DNA of 64,000 nucleotides from a bacterium (GTDB lineage: Bacteria; Desulfobacterota; JAPLJL01): assembly GCA_028713675.1 (NCBI GenBank), contig JAQTNV010000015.1:4080-68079 (forward strand), given 5' to 3'. The position numbers and the translations under genes are program-made. Below, piece by piece: positions 1 through 9,914 of this stretch. The notes under the pieces are model-generated. The model was not told where the DNA came from and did not search any database. It worked only from the letters and a program-made list of their open reading frames with translations. Position 1 is the stretch's first letter. Each line of letters begins with the position of its first letter.

Positions 1-88
1 TCGAATAATCCCCGTCCATGTGATAGGAACAGGCGAATTCGCAGGCCCGGCAGGCGATGCATTTTTCGGAAGTGATTTCCAGTTCCAT
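1..88 (-). CDS. 4Fe-4S ferredoxin-type protein, N-terminal fragment
   Basis: Only the first 29 codons lie in the window; the gene continues past base 1. It starts with ATG (complement of 86-88) preceded by an AAGGGGG ribosome site about 9 bases upstream. Residues 10-20 read CIACRACEFAC, a CxxCxxCxxxC motif that binds a [4Fe-4S] cluster. A ferredoxin or the electron-transfer subunit of a larger oxidoreductase (DmsB/HycB type) both fit. The gene is divergent from pilB across a gap of about 236 bases. The motif is seen directly; the partner enzyme lies outside the window. Confidence 0.75.
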   Translation of the reverse strand, partial: MELEITSEKCIACRACEFACSYHMDGDYS

Positions 89-324
89 TGGCTTTCAACC
101 CCCTTCCCGGGTTTTGCGGGATCGGGAGGACCGGGCCGGAACCCGGGAATCCCCGAAACCGGCTTTTTGACTCATCGCGTTATTTTTCCCTGTCCATGGT
201 TGGGTTGTCAAGGTCTCTCTTCCAATCATCTCAACTGGATAATTTCGGCCAAATATTGTATATGTATATAATTATATAACGTTAGGAATTGAGAAAGGTC
301 TAAAATCCAAAGGGAGTAGCTCCA
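89..324. other. Divergent intergenic region upstream of pilB
   Basis: This gap separates the ferredoxin-like gene from pilB. Its right part is strongly AT-rich, including a run around 257-279 with a TATAAT hexamer at 267-272. I see no good -35 at the right distance, so this is only a weak promoter candidate. The pilB ribosome site AGGGAG lies at 311-316. No tandem repeat of the kind found in other gaps was seen here. Confidence 0.4.
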
Positions 325-2022
325 ATGACAAACCGCCTCGGAGAACTGCTAATCAAAGAAAAATTGATTTCCCCGGACCAGCTCCAGAAAGCCATGGAGG
401 CCCAGAAATCCGGGGGAGGAAGGCTGGGGGCCAACCTGACCAAGCTCGGCTTCATCAAGGAAAGCGAGCTGACCTCGTTTATCAGCAAGAAGTTCGGGGT
501 CCCGGCCATCAACCTGGACGAATTTGAAATCAGCCCGGAGGTCATCGGCCTGGTCACCAAGGAGGTCTGCCTCAAACACACCATTATCCCGGTCAACCGG
601 GCCGGTTCCACCCTGATCGTGGCCACCGCCGATCCTTCCAATATCTTCGCGATCGACGACATCAAGTTTCTGACCGGCTACAATGTCGAGACCGCCGTGG
701 CCTCGGAGGATTCGATCAGGAAGGCCATCGAGAAATACCACAATGTCCAGGCCGACACAGACATGGGCGCCGAAATGTCCGGCATCATGGACGAGCTTGA
801 GGTGGTCGGAGACGAGGAGGAAGTGGACGTCACCGACTTGGAGAAGCAATCCACCGACGCCCCGGTGGTGCGGCTGGTGAATATGATCCTGACCGACGCG
901 ATCAGGAAAAGCGCCAGCGACATTCACATCGAGCCCTACGAGAAGATGTTCCGGGTCCGCTTCCGGATCGACGGAGTCATGTCCGAAATCATGAAGCCCC
1001 CCCTCAAGCTGAAAAACGCGATGACCTCGCGGCTAAAAATTATGTCCAACCTGGACATCGCCGAAAGGCGTCTGCCCCAGGACGGCCGGATCAAGCTCAA
1101 GATGTCGGGCGGGAAGGAAATGGACTTCCGGGTATCGGTTCTCCCCACTCTCTTCGGGGAAAAGGTCGTCCTCCGACTCCTGGACAAATCCAACCTCCAG
1201 CTGGACATGACCAAGCTCGGCTTCGAGGAAAAAGCCCTGAAGGATTTCAAATGGGCGATCGGCCAGCCCTACGGGATGGTGCTGGTCACCGGGCCGACCG
1301 GCTCGGGCAAAACCACCACCCTCTATTCCGCCCTCTCGGAGCTGAACAAGGTGACCGAAAACGTCTCCACCGCCGAGGATCCGGTGGAGTTCAACCTCCC
1401 TGGGATCAACCAGGTCCAGATGCACGAGGATATCGGGCTCAACTTCGCCGCCGCCCTCCGAAGCTTCCTCCGGCAGGACCCGGACATTATCATGGTCGGC
1501 GAGATCCGTGACTTTGAAACCGCCGAGATCGGGGTCAAGGCGGCCCTGACCGGCCATCTCGTCCTCTCCACCCTCCATACCAACGACGCTCCCAGCACCA
1601 TCAACCGTCTGCTGAACATGGGCATCGAGCCCTTCCTGGTCACCGCCTCAGTCAACCTGATCGTGGCCCAGCGGCTGGCCCGGAAGATATGTCAGGAATG
1701 CAAAGCACCGATCGAGGTGGCCAAAAGCGGCCTCGTCGACGTCGGGGTTCCCCCCGACCAGGTGGAAGGATTCATCCCCTACGAAGGCAAGGGCTGCGAC
1801 AAGTGCAACAACGGCTACAAGGGCCGGATCGCCCTTTACGAGGTCATGATCATAACCGAGGAGCTAAAAGAACTGATCCTCTCCGGAGCCTCCACCACCG
1901 AGCTGAAACGGGAGGCGATGCGGCAGGGGATGAAAACCCTGCGGCAGAGCGGGCTCTCCAAGGTCAAGGAAGGGGTCAGTTCCCTGAAAGAGGTTACCCG
2001 GGTCACAGCCCAGGACCGCTAA
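325..2022 (+). CDS. pilB: Type IV pilus assembly ATPase PilB
   Basis: Cytoplasmic hexameric ATPase that powers pilus extension. The 565-residue length is normal. An MshEN-type N-terminal domain (about residues 1-150) is followed by the GspE/PilB ATPase core, with Walker A GPTGSGKT at 323-330, an Asp box and Walker B region around 385-397 (DPDIIMVGEIRD), and a His box (TGHLVLSTLHTND). The zinc-binding tetracysteine that separates PilB from PilT is intact: C456 and C459, then C491 and C494. ATG 325 has AGGGAG nine bases upstream. It is the first gene of a tight pilB-pilT-pilC-pilS-pilR cluster. No pilin gene or pilMNOPQ genes are visible in the window. Confidence 0.96.
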   Translation: MTNRLGELLIKEKLISPDQLQKAMEAQKSGGGRLGANLTKLGFIKESELTSFISKKFGVPAINLDEFEISPEVIGLVTKEVCLKHTIIPVNRAGSTLIVATADPSNIFAIDDIKFLTGYNVETAVASEDSIRKAIEKYHNVQADTDMGAEMSGIMDELEVVGDEEEVDVTDLEKQSTDAPVVRLVNMILTDAIRKSASDIHIEPYEKMFRVRFRIDGVMSEIMKPPLKLKNAMTSRLKIMSNLDIAERRLPQDGRIKLKMSGGKEMDFRVSVLPTLFGEKVVLRLLDKSNLQLDMTKLGFEEKALKDFKWAIGQPYGMVLVTGPTGSGKTTTLYSALSELNKVTENVSTAEDPVEFNLPGINQVQMHEDIGLNFAAALRSFLRQDPDIIMVGEIRDFETAEIGVKAALTGHLVLSTLHTNDAPSTINRLLNMGIEPFLVTASVNLIVAQRLARKICQECKAPIEVAKSGLVDVGVPPDQVEGFIPYEGKGCDKCNNGYKGRIALYEVMIITEELKELILSGASTTELKREAMRQGMKTLRQSGLSKVKEGVSSLKEVTRVTAQDR

Positions 2023-2031
2023 GGAGAAATC

Positions 2032-3129
2032 TTGGCGACACCCACTCTCCACCAGTTGCTCAAGTTGATGGTCGAAAAGGGGGCCTCCGATCTCCACATC
2101 ACCACCGGCTCCCCGCCCCAGCTTCGGATCGACGGCAGCCTGGTTCCGCTCAAACTCGAGCAGCTCACCCCCACCGAAACCAAACAGGTCTGTTATTCGA
2201 TTCTGACCGATGCCCAGAAGCACCGGTTCGAAGAAGAAAACGAGCTCGACCTTTCCTTCGGGGTCAAGGGCCTTTCCCGCTTCCGGGCCAACATGTTCAT
2301 CCAGCGCGGGGCGGTGGCCGGGGCCTTCCGCACCATCCCCTTTCGGATCCTGACCTTCGATGAACTGGGGCTTCCCCCGATCATGAACGATATCAGCCAA
2401 AAACCGCGGGGACTGGTTCTCGTCACCGGCCCCACCGGCTGCGGCAAATCCACCACCCTGGCCTCCGTTATTGACAAAATCAACCAGGACCGGCACGAGC
2501 ATATCATCACCATCGAGGACCCGATCGAGTATCTCCACGCCCATAAAAACTGCGTCGTCAACCAGCGCGAGGTGCAGTCCGACACCAAGAGCTTCAAGGC
2601 CGCTCTCCGCTACATCCTCCGCCAGGACCCGGACGTGGTCCTGATCGGGGAAATGCGTGACCTGGAAACTATCGAGGCCGCCCTGCAGATCTCCGAAACC
2701 GGCCATCTCTGTTTCGCCACCCTCCATACCAACTCGGCGGTGCAGACCATCAACCGGATCATCGACGTTTTCCCCCCCTATGCCCAGCCCCAGGTGCGGG
2801 CCCAGCTTTCCTTCGTGCTGGAGGGTATTCTCTGCCAGTCCCTGATCCCCAAGGCCAACGGAGCCGGGCGCTGCCTGTCCCTCGAGATCATGGTCCCCAA
2901 CCCCGCCATCCGCAACCTGATCCGGGAGGATAAAATCCACCAGATCTACTCCCAGATGCAGGTCGGGCAGGCCAAGTTCGGAATGCAGACAATGAACCAG
3001 TCCCTGGTCGCCCTGTTCCAGAAGAAATTAATCACCTTTGATGACGTGTTGGGCTATTCCACGGACCCGGAAGAAGTAAAGAACATGCTCTCCGTGGCCC
3101 AGGCGGGGCGTGGTCCGGCCAATAAATAA
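2032..3129 (+). CDS. pilT: Type IV pilus retraction ATPase PilT
   Basis: Hexameric ATPase that depolymerises the pilus for twitching motility. The start is TTG at 2032, chosen because an ideal AAGGAG (2021-2026) precedes it and the gene begins nine bases after the pilB stop. Walker A GPTGCGKST is at residues 133-141, followed by DPDVVLIGEMRD and GHLCFATLHTN. The PilT signature AIRNLIRE, needed for retraction in characterised homologues, is at about 292-299. It lacks the PilB-type zinc tetracysteine. The 365-residue length is typical. Confidence 0.96.
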   Translation: MATPTLHQLLKLMVEKGASDLHITTGSPPQLRIDGSLVPLKLEQLTPTETKQVCYSILTDAQKHRFEEENELDLSFGVKGLSRFRANMFIQRGAVAGAFRTIPFRILTFDELGLPPIMNDISQKPRGLVLVTGPTGCGKSTTLASVIDKINQDRHEHIITIEDPIEYLHAHKNCVVNQREVQSDTKSFKAALRYILRQDPDVVLIGEMRDLETIEAALQISETGHLCFATLHTNSAVQTINRIIDVFPPYAQPQVRAQLSFVLEGILCQSLIPKANGAGRCLSLEIMVPNPAIRNLIREDKIHQIYSQMQVGQAKFGMQTMNQSLVALFQKKLITFDDVLGYSTDPEEVKNMLSVAQAGRGPANK

Positions 3130-3140
3130 GGGGGATAAAT

Positions 3141-4370
3141 ATGCCAATTTACGTGTGGGAGGGAAGGACCAAGTCAGGGGAAACCCGCAAGGGGGAAAAC
3201 GAGGCCCAGAATGAAGGTCTGCTGATCCAGCAGCTCCGCACCCAGCAGATCGTCCCCTTCAAAGTCAAGGAAAAAAAGGCCGGGTTCCAGCTCAACCAAC
3301 TACCGATTATCGGCCCCATGCTCGGCGGGGCCCAGGGGGTTCCCCTGAACGAACTGGTCGTCTTTACCCGCCAGTTCGCCACCATGATCGACGCCGGTCT
3401 CCCCCTGGTCCAGTGCCTGGACATCCTCGCCAACCAGAACCCGAACAAGAATTTCAAAAGTATCCTCCTGAACGTCAAGGAATCGGTCGAAGGCGGGTCG
3501 ACCTTCGCCCAGGCCCTGGAGAAGCACCCTAAGGTCTTCGACAAGCTCTTCACCAGCCTGATCGCCGCCGGCGAAGTCGGCGGTATCCTGGACACCATCC
3601 TGAACCGGCTCGGGATCTTCATGGAAAAATCCGAGGCCCTGAAGCGGAAGGTTAAGGGCGCCATGATTTACCCCGCGGTGGTCATGGTCGCCCTGATCGC
3701 CGTGACCGCCGTGCTTCTGATTTTCGTTATCCCGGTTTTCCAAAAAATGTTCGCCGACATGGGCAGCACCCTCCCCGCCCCGACCCGGGCGGTGGTCGCG
3801 ATCAGCGAATTCGTGCGGCATAACATCCTTTATATGGGCGTGGTTGTCGTCGCCCTGGTCTTCGCCTGGCGCGCCCTCCGAAAAAATGAAAAAGGCCGGG
3901 CCGTAACCGACGACATCTTCCTCAAGGCGCCGGTGTTCGGCGACCTGATCCGCAAGCAGGCGGTGGCCCGCTTCACCCGCACCCTGGGAACGATGATCTC
4001 GAGTGGCGTGCCCATCCTGGAAGGCCTGGAGATCTGCTCCCGCACCGCCGGGAACGTCACGATCGAAAAGGCCATCCTGGTGGCAAAATCCAGCATTGCC
4101 GAGGGCAAATCCATCGCCGAGCCCCTCAAGTCTTCCGGGGTCTTCCCCGGGATGGTGGTGCAGATGATCGCGGTCGGAGAACAGACCGGGGCCCTGGACG
4201 CCATGCTCAACAAAATCGCCGACTTTTACGATATCGAGGTGGACACCGCAGTGGACGGCTTAACCGCCCTGATCGAGCCCCTCATCATGATCTTCATGTC
4301 CATAGTCGTCGGCGGATTCATGATCGCCATGTACCTGCCGATCTTCGCACTCGGTGGGACAGTGGGTTAA
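3141..4370 (+). CDS. pilC: Type IV pilus inner-membrane platform protein PilC
   Basis: Polytopic inner-membrane protein of the GspF/PilC family that links the PilB/PilT motors to the growing pilus. At 409 residues it has the two repeated cytoplasmic GspF domains (about 70-195 and 270-400), each followed by hydrophobic helices, for example around residues 172-195 and at the C-terminus (about 380-400). The ATG at 3141 follows GGGG and lies 11 bases after the pilT stop. Position and length match the conserved pilB-pilT-pilC order. Confidence 0.95.
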   Translation: MPIYVWEGRTKSGETRKGENEAQNEGLLIQQLRTQQIVPFKVKEKKAGFQLNQLPIIGPMLGGAQGVPLNELVVFTRQFATMIDAGLPLVQCLDILANQNPNKNFKSILLNVKESVEGGSTFAQALEKHPKVFDKLFTSLIAAGEVGGILDTILNRLGIFMEKSEALKRKVKGAMIYPAVVMVALIAVTAVLLIFVIPVFQKMFADMGSTLPAPTRAVVAISEFVRHNILYMGVVVVALVFAWRALRKNEKGRAVTDDIFLKAPVFGDLIRKQAVARFTRTLGTMISSGVPILEGLEICSRTAGNVTIEKAILVAKSSIAEGKSIAEPLKSSGVFPGMVVQMIAVGEQTGALDAMLNKIADFYDIEVDTAVDGLTALIEPLIMIFMSIVVGGFMIAMYLPIFALGGTVG

Positions 4371-4372
4371 GA

Positions 4373-4391
4373 ACCGGGAGCCGCTCCCGGT
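4373..4391 (+). promoter_or_regulatory. Perfect hairpin between pilC and pilS covering the pilS ribosome site
   Basis: ACCGGGAG (4373-4380) and CTCCCGGT (4384-4391) are exact inverted repeats around a CCG loop. The only Shine-Dalgarno-like bases before pilS (GGGAG, 4376-4380) lie inside the stem, so folding would hide them. There is no T-run, so this is not a normal terminator. It may lower expression of pilS relative to pilC or act as an mRNA processing point; that role is inference. Confidence 0.5.
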
Positions 4392-4397
4392 TTGAAA

Positions 4398-6044
4398 ATG
4401 AATCTCCGGGCAAACCGCTTGGTCCCCGCGGATAATCGCCGGTATACCTGGCTTATTCTTCTCCGCGGGGGATTGGTCTTCGCGCTGTTAGGAGGCTGGG
4501 TCCTGACCCAGACCGGGGATTTTCCCCATTTTCCCCTCTACTTGCTCCTGGGGATCACCCTGGTCTTCACCGCCTTCAGCCTGGCGTGGATTTCCCGGCC
4601 GCATTCCTTAAAAAGCCAGACCCTCTTTCTTTATTTTCAGATCGTCTGGGATCCCTTTTTCATCAGCGCCCTGATTCTCTTCACCGGCGGTTCTGAATCC
4701 ATTTTTTCCTTTCTTTATCTTTTCGGAATCGTCACCGCCAGCATCTTCCTCCACCGCCGGGGAGCGCTCCTGATCGCCTCTCTCTCCGCCATCCTCTACG
4801 GGGGCTTCGCCGACCTCGAGTTCTACCAGATCCTGAATCTCAGCGGGGTGATCCGGGCCAATCCGGCCCGCGAATATTTTTTCACCGTCGGGGCCAATAT
4901 CGCCGCCTACTTCGCGGTGGCCATCCTGGCCAGCTCTCTCTCCGAACAGCTCCGGTCCACCGAAGCCGAGCTGGAGAAGAAAAAGGACGATCTGAGCTCC
5001 CTGCTGGCCGTTCATGGGAAGATCGTGGAATCCATCAGCAGCGGGGTTTTGACCGTGGATGCTTCCGACCGGATTCTCTCCCTGAACCGCGCGGGGGAAG
5101 AAACCCTGGGCCGGAAAACCGCCGAGATCTTCAATAAAAATCTCGCCGACATTTTTCCCGTCCTGGCCCGGGAAATCGCGGCCCGGGACCAGAAAAAAAC
5201 CACGCGTCCCGAAGTCAGCCTGCCGAAGCCGGACGGCTCCCTGATTTACCTCGGTTTTTCCCTCTCCGCCCTGAAAGGCGAGGACGGGGAAGGCCTGGGA
5301 AAAATCCTGATTTTCCAGGACATCACCCGGGTGAAGGAAATGGAAAAGGAAATCATGCGGTCGGAAAAAATGGCCGCGATCGGCGAACTCGCCGCCGGCA
5401 TCGCCCACGAGATCCGCAACCCCCTGGGGGCGATCTCCGGCCCGCTCCAGCTCCTGCTCGAGCGCCAGGAATTACCGGAGGAGGAGATCCGGCTGATGCG
5501 TATTATCCTCCGGGAAACCGAGCGCCTGAACCGCCTGGTCACCGATTTTCTCCGCTTCGCCCGCCCGGAAAAGCCCCGGTTTTCCCCGCTCGACCCGGTC
5601 CAGATCCTGGACGAATGCGTGGAATTCACCAGCCGGGGCAAGGATTTTCCCCCGGGAATAAAAATTGAAAAACATTATGAAAAACCGCGGCTGATCCAGG
5701 CCGACCCCCACCAGCTCCGCCAGCTTTTTCTCAACCTCCTGATCAACGCCGGAGAAGCCATGCCCGCCGGCGGAACCCTCCGGGTCTGGTCCCGGAACGG
5801 CGCCGATCGCGGACAGCTGGAAATCGGCCTGAGCGATACCGGCATGGGCATGAACGAGGAAACCCAGGCCCGTCTGTTCGAGCCCTTCTTCACCACCAAG
5901 GAAAAAGGCATCGGGCTGGGGTTGGCGATCGTGCACCGGATCGTCGAGTTGCACGGGGCCCGGATCCAGGTCGAAAGCCGGCCCGGCGCGGGCGCGGTCT
6001 TTACGCTTTCCTTTCCCCTCTCCGGAGAAGACCATGCCCAATAA
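4398..6044 (+). CDS. pilS: Sensor histidine kinase PilS
   Basis: Membrane sensor kinase expected to phosphorylate PilR and tune pilus gene expression. It has several hydrophobic helices in the first 190 residues, a PAS domain (about 205-310), a HisKA domain with the phosphoacceptor His in GIAHEIRNP (about residue 337), and a HATPase domain with N box (NLLINAGEAM), DTGMGM and GLGLAIV motifs. ATG 4398 was chosen; a TTG two codons upstream (4392) is the alternative. The gene follows pilC by 27 bases and overlaps pilR by 11, so the kinase and regulator are translationally coupled. Confidence 0.92.
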   Translation: MNLRANRLVPADNRRYTWLILLRGGLVFALLGGWVLTQTGDFPHFPLYLLLGITLVFTAFSLAWISRPHSLKSQTLFLYFQIVWDPFFISALILFTGGSESIFSFLYLFGIVTASIFLHRRGALLIASLSAILYGGFADLEFYQILNLSGVIRANPAREYFFTVGANIAAYFAVAILASSLSEQLRSTEAELEKKKDDLSSLLAVHGKIVESISSGVLTVDASDRILSLNRAGEETLGRKTAEIFNKNLADIFPVLAREIAARDQKKTTRPEVSLPKPDGSLIYLGFSLSALKGEDGEGLGKILIFQDITRVKEMEKEIMRSEKMAAIGELAAGIAHEIRNPLGAISGPLQLLLERQELPEEEIRLMRIILRETERLNRLVTDFLRFARPEKPRFSPLDPVQILDECVEFTSRGKDFPPGIKIEKHYEKPRLIQADPHQLRQLFLNLLINAGEAMPAGGTLRVWSRNGADRGQLEIGLSDTGMGMNEETQARLFEPFFTTKEKGIGLGLAIVHRIVELHGARIQVESRPGAGAVFTLSFPLSGEDHAQ

Positions 6045-7485
6045 CCTGCCCGAATTTGAAATCGCCGCCGGCCTCCTGAAGCTCCCGCCCCCGCTGATCC
6101 TGGTCATTGACGACGAGGCTTCCATGCGGGAGTTCCTGGAGATCCTCCTCGTCCGCCAGGGCTACCAGGTGAAACTCGCCGCCAACGGACTGGAGGCTCT
6201 GGAGCATTGCCACCGTTTTCATTTTGACCTGGTCATCACCGACCTGAAGCTCCCCGGCCTGGACGGCATCGAGATCACCCGGAAGATCCAGAAAATCGCC
6301 CCCGGGACCCAGGTGATGGTCATTACCGCCTTCGGCTCCACCGAATCGGCGGTCGAGGCGATGAAATCCGGCGCCTGCGATTACCTGGAAAAACCCTTCC
6401 AGGTGGAAGAGGTCAAGCTCCGGATCGCCAACAACCTTTCCCGTCTTAAATTGGAGCAGGAAAACCTGCTCCTGCGCCGGGAACTTAAAACCCGCCTGGG
6501 GTTCGGGGCCCTGATCGGCAACGCCCCCGTCATGCTCCGGGTTTTTGGACTGATCCGCCAGGTCGCGGACACCCAGTCCAACGTCCTGATCGTCGGCGAA
6601 TCCGGGACCGGGAAGGAGCTGGTGGCCCGGGCCATCCATTTTTCCGGGTCCCGGCGGAACGCTCCCTTTGTCCCGGTGGACTGCAGCGCCATTCCCGAAA
6701 CCTTGATCGAGAGCGAGCTTTTCGGTCACGAAAAGGGCGCCTTTACCGGCGCGGTCCGCACCAAGCCCGGGCTTTTCGAGGTGTCCTCCGGCGGCACGAT
6801 CTTTCTGGATGAAATCACCGAACTCCCCTCCCCCATGCAGGTCAAGCTCCTCCGCGCCATCCAGGAACATAAAATCCGGAGGGTGGGAGGGACTAAGGAG
6901 ATCGAGGCGGACCTGCGGATTTTGGCCGCCACCAACCGGGATATCGACGAGATGGTGGAAACGGGTAAATTCCGCGAGGACCTTTTTTACCGCCTGAACG
7001 TGATCCGGCTCGAGCTTCCCCCCCTCCGGGAACGCCAGGAAGACATCCCGATCCTGGTGGAACATTTCCGGGGTCTCCTGGCCCAGAAAAGCCAGAAGAC
7101 CATACCGATCATCCCGGCCGAAAGCCTGGAGCTCCTGAAGGAATATCCTTTTCCCGGGAATGTCCGGGAGCTCGAAAACCTGGTGGAAAGGGTGGTCGCC
7201 CTGGCTTCCTCCGACCGGATTCTCCCGGAGGATATTTATCCCCACCTGAACCCGAATTTCCCTCCGGAGATCAGCGAGCCCGTCGTCTTCCCCCCCGAGG
7301 GGATCAACCTCGAGAGTCAGCTGGAAGCGTTTGAGAGAAAAATGATCCGGGCCGCGCTCGAGAAAAGCGGGGGCAAGAAAAAGAAGGCCGCCGGGCTCCT
7401 GGGCCTGAGCTTCCGCTCCTTCCGCTACAAGCTGGAAAAGTACGGGATCGGCTCCGAGAATTCCGGCGAAGACCAGGAATCCTAA
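6034..7485 (+). CDS. pilR: Sigma-54-dependent response regulator PilR
   Basis: NtrC-family activator paired with PilS. The receiver domain (about 20-135) has acidic residues DDE and phospho-acceptor D70 (ITDLKLPG). The AAA+ domain has Walker A GESGTGKE (from about 188) and the GAFTGA loop at 235-240 that contacts sigma-54. The C-terminus has a Fis-type helix-turn-helix. The start ATG has GGAG eight bases upstream and overlaps the pilS end. In other bacteria PilR activates pilA; no pilA or clear -24/-12 site was found here, so its target lies elsewhere. Confidence 0.94.
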   Translation: MPNNLPEFEIAAGLLKLPPPLILVIDDEASMREFLEILLVRQGYQVKLAANGLEALEHCHRFHFDLVITDLKLPGLDGIEITRKIQKIAPGTQVMVITAFGSTESAVEAMKSGACDYLEKPFQVEEVKLRIANNLSRLKLEQENLLLRRELKTRLGFGALIGNAPVMLRVFGLIRQVADTQSNVLIVGESGTGKELVARAIHFSGSRRNAPFVPVDCSAIPETLIESELFGHEKGAFTGAVRTKPGLFEVSSGGTIFLDEITELPSPMQVKLLRAIQEHKIRRVGGTKEIEADLRILAATNRDIDEMVETGKFREDLFYRLNVIRLELPPLRERQEDIPILVEHFRGLLAQKSQKTIPIIPAESLELLKEYPFPGNVRELENLVERVVALASSDRILPEDIYPHLNPNFPPEISEPVVFPPEGINLESQLEAFERKMIRAALEKSGGKKKKAAGLLGLSFRSFRYKLEKYGIGSENSGEDQES

Positions 7486-7569
7486 CAAATCCGTCAGACG
7501 TTGCGAGCGCAAGTTAAGCAGTTTTGCTTTTCGGTAGCTCTTTTTCTTTTTTGGGGGGAAGGGTTCATT

Positions 7570-7674
7570 GAGTCTATCGTGTCTATTGTGTTCTTTGTGT
7601 CCATTGTGTCGTTAGGATTCATTCTTGTTCTTCGACACTACGGACTCTATGGACACTATGAACTCAATGGACGC
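7570..7674. repeat. Paired nonamer tandem repeats (inverted arms) between pilR and uvrB
   Basis: Left arm 7570-7611 is a run of 9-base units (GAGTCTATC, GTGTCTATT, GTGTTCTTT, GTGTCCATT). Right arm 7634-7674 is a run of 9-base units of the opposite sense (GACACTACG, GACTCTATG, GACACTATG, AACTCAATG). The arms are imperfect reverse complements and could fold as a long hairpin in read-through RNA. The same 9-mer family recurs at 42428-42525 and 57354-57398. Confidence 0.8.
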
Positions 7675-7675
7675 T

Positions 7676-7696
7676 TTTGCCCTATGCCCTTTGCCT
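7676..7696. repeat. Heptamer tandem repeat before uvrB
   Basis: Three units of the TATGCCC/TTTGCCC family follow the nonamer array and end about 24 bases before the uvrB start. On the uvrB strand the array is pyrimidine-rich, as for other arrays that precede a start codon in this window. Confidence 0.7.
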
Positions 7697-7719
7697 GACA
7701 TCTTTTAAACTTATGCTTG

Positions 7720-9759
7720 ATGGCTTCCGAATTTAAACTGACCAGCGACTTTGTCCTCCGCGGCGACCAGCCCCAGGCCACCCGGGCCCTGGTCGAGGGC
7801 CTGGATAATAAGCTCACCGACCAGACGCTCCTCGGGGTGACCGGCTCGGGCAAGACCTTCACCATGGCCAACGTGATCGCCCGGGTCAACCGCCCCGCCC
7901 TGGTGATCGCCCCCAACAAGACCCTGGCCGCCCAGCTTTTCACCGAGTTCCGGGAGCTTTTCCCGGAGAACGCGGTCGAGTTCTTCATCAGTTACTACGA
8001 CTATTACCAGCCCGAGGCCTACCTGCCGGCCACCGACACCTACATCGAAAAGGACGCCTCGATCAACGACGAGATCGACCGCCTCCGCCACTCCGCCACC
8101 CGCTCGCTCCTGGAGCGGAGGGACGTGGTGATCGTGTCCTCCGTTTCCTGCATCTACGGGATCGGCTCCCCGGAAGAATACCGCCGGCATCACCTTCATC
8201 TCGAGGTCGGGAAGGAGGCCAACCGGGACCGGCTGATCCGCCGCCTGGTCGAGCTGCAGTACGCCCGGAATGAAATCGATTTCCATCGCTCCTGCTTCCG
8301 GTCCCGCGGGGATGTAATCGAGATTTTCCCCCCTCATTCCGGCGATCGGGCTTTCCGGGTCGAGCTGGACGGGGACAAGATCGAAGCCATTTCCGAGTTT
8401 GACCCCGTCCGGGGCGCGGTCACCCAGAAGCTGAAGCGCCTGACCGTTTACCCCGGCACCCACTACATCACCACCGGGGGGAAGCTGGAGGCGGCCATCG
8501 CGGGAATCCAGGCGGAGCTCAAGGAACGGCTGGAGGTGTTTTACCGCGAAAACCGCCTGCTCGAGGCCCAGCGCCTGGAACAGCGGACCCGCTTCGACCT
8601 GGAGATGCTGATCGAGACCAAGTACTGCACCGGAATCGAAAACTATTCCCGGCACCTCGACGGCCGGGCCCCGGGCGAGCCCTCCTTCACCCTGATCGAC
8701 TATTTCCCGGAGGACTTTCTCCTTTTCATCGACGAAAGCCACATCACCGTGCCCCAGATCGGCGGGATGTACCGCGGGGACAGAAGCCGCAAGGAAACCC
8801 TGGTGGAATACGGTTTCCGTCTGCCCTCGGCCCTGGACAACCGCCCCCTCCGGTTCGAGGAGTTCCGGGAGCGGATCAGGCAGGTAATTTACGTTTCCGC
8901 CACCCCCGGGGATTACGAATTGAAACAGTCCCGGAACCAGCCGGTCGAGCAGATCATCCGGCCGACCGGCCTGATCGATCCCCGCGTCGAGGTCCGACCG
9001 GCCCAAAACCAGGTGCTCGACCTCCACGGGGAGATCAAGAAGCAGGTCGAGGCCAAAGAACGCACCCTGGTCACGACGCTGACCAAGCGGATGGCCGAGG
9101 ACCTGACCGAGTATTACCGCGAGCTGGGGATCAAGGTGCGTTACCTCCATTCCGAAGTCCAGACCTTCGAGCGCAGCGAGATCCTCCGGGACCTCCGGCT
9201 GGGCCTGTTCGACGTCCTGATCGGGATCAACCTTCTCCGGGAGGGGTTGGATCTCCCCGAGGTTTCCCTGGTGGCCATCCTTGATGCCGACAAGGAGGGG
9301 TTTCTGCGGTCCGCGCGCTCGCTGATCCAGACTTTCGGACGGACCGCCCGTAATCTCAACGGACGGGTCATCCTTTACGCCGACAAGATGACCGGTTCGA
9401 TGGAGACCGCCATCCGGGAAACCGATCGGAGGCGGAAAATCCAGGAGGAATACAACCTCCGGGAGGGGCTCACGCCCGAAACCATTCAAAAATCCATCAC
9501 CGATATCCGCCACTCGATCTACGAGGCGGATTATTTTACCGTACCCCTGGACGCCGCCGAAACCGCGGGGGAATTCAACGTTTCCGAGCTCCGGAGGGAG
9601 ATGGTGGCGGCCGCCGAGCGCCTGGATTTCGAGCGGGCGGCCGAGCTCCGCGACCGGCTCAAGGAACTCGAGTCCCGGGCTTCCCTGAAAACTGTCCGGG
9701 CCTCCCGGAAAAAGAAGCCCTATAAACCACCCCGCCGTCCCGGCCGGAAAAAATCCTGA
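7720..9759 (+). CDS. uvrB: UvrABC excinuclease subunit B
   Basis: DNA-damage verification helicase of nucleotide excision repair; it receives DNA from UvrA and recruits UvrC. Walker A GVTGSGKT is at 39-46, the DNA-clamping beta-hairpin [12 protein letters not shown] follows, and LLFIDESH is the helicase motif [11 protein letters not shown] is motif VI, and a C-terminal UVR domain ([16 protein letters not shown]) binds UvrC. The 679-residue length is normal. ATG 7720 is preferred over TTG 7717. No clear Shine-Dalgarno precedes it, and the upstream gap is filled with tandem repeats. Confidence 0.96.
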   Translation: MASEFKLTSDFVLRGDQPQATRALVEGLDNKLTDQTLLGVTGSGKTFTMANVIARVNRPALVIAPNKTLAAQLFTEFRELFPENAVEFFISYYDYYQPEAYLPATDTYIEKDASINDEIDRLRHSATRSLLERRDVVIVSSVSCIYGIGSPEEYRRHHLHLEVGKEANRDRLIRRLVELQYARNEIDFHRSCFRSRGDVIEIFPPHSGDRAFRVELDGDKIEAISEFDPVRGAVTQKLKRLTVYPGTHYITTGGKLEAAIAGIQAELKERLEVFYRENRLLEAQRLEQRTRFDLEMLIETKYCTGIENYSRHLDGRAPGEPSFTLIDYFPEDFLLFIDESHITVPQIGGMYRGDRSRKETLVEYGFRLPSALDNRPLRFEEFRERIRQVIYVSATPGDYELKQSRNQPVEQIIRPTGLIDPRVEVRPAQNQVLDLHGEIKKQVEAKERTLVTTLTKRMAEDLTEYYRELGIKVRYLHSEVQTFERSEILRDLRLGLFDVLIGINLLREGLDLPEVSLVAILDADKEGFLRSARSLIQTFGRTARNLNGRVILYADKMTGSMETAIRETDRRRKIQEEYNLREGLTPETIQKSITDIRHSIYEADYFTVPLDAAETAGEFNVSELRREMVAAAERLDFERAAELRDRLKELESRASLKTVRASRKKKPYKPPRRPGRKKS

Positions 9760-9788
9760 ATCCAGGCCGCATTCCGAAGTTTTAGAAC

Positions 9789-9899
9789 GGTAGCCGCAAC
9801 CTTTAGGTTGCGACAAATACTAAAAATCTTGATTAAATAAAACGCAGGCTTCCCTCGACCACAATGCCTCGGGATCGGATCGAGAAGCCTGCGGCTACC
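9789..9899. repeat. Palindromic repeat cluster (GGTAGCCGC ... GCGGCTACC type)
   Basis: GGTAGCCGCAACC at 9789-9801 is the left part of a palindrome with AGGTTGCG. Further right, GCAGGCTT (9844-9851) pairs with AAGCCTGC (9885-9892), which runs into GGCTACC. Related copies are at 30557-30580 and 63112-63135. This looks like a dispersed REP-like palindromic family. Confidence 0.7.
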
Positions 9900-9914
9900 T
9901 TTAAATGGACTGTT

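Noticed and set aside
7501-7698. A 65-residue gene between pilR and uvrB
   Set aside because: Most of the frame is nonamer and heptamer repeat sequence.
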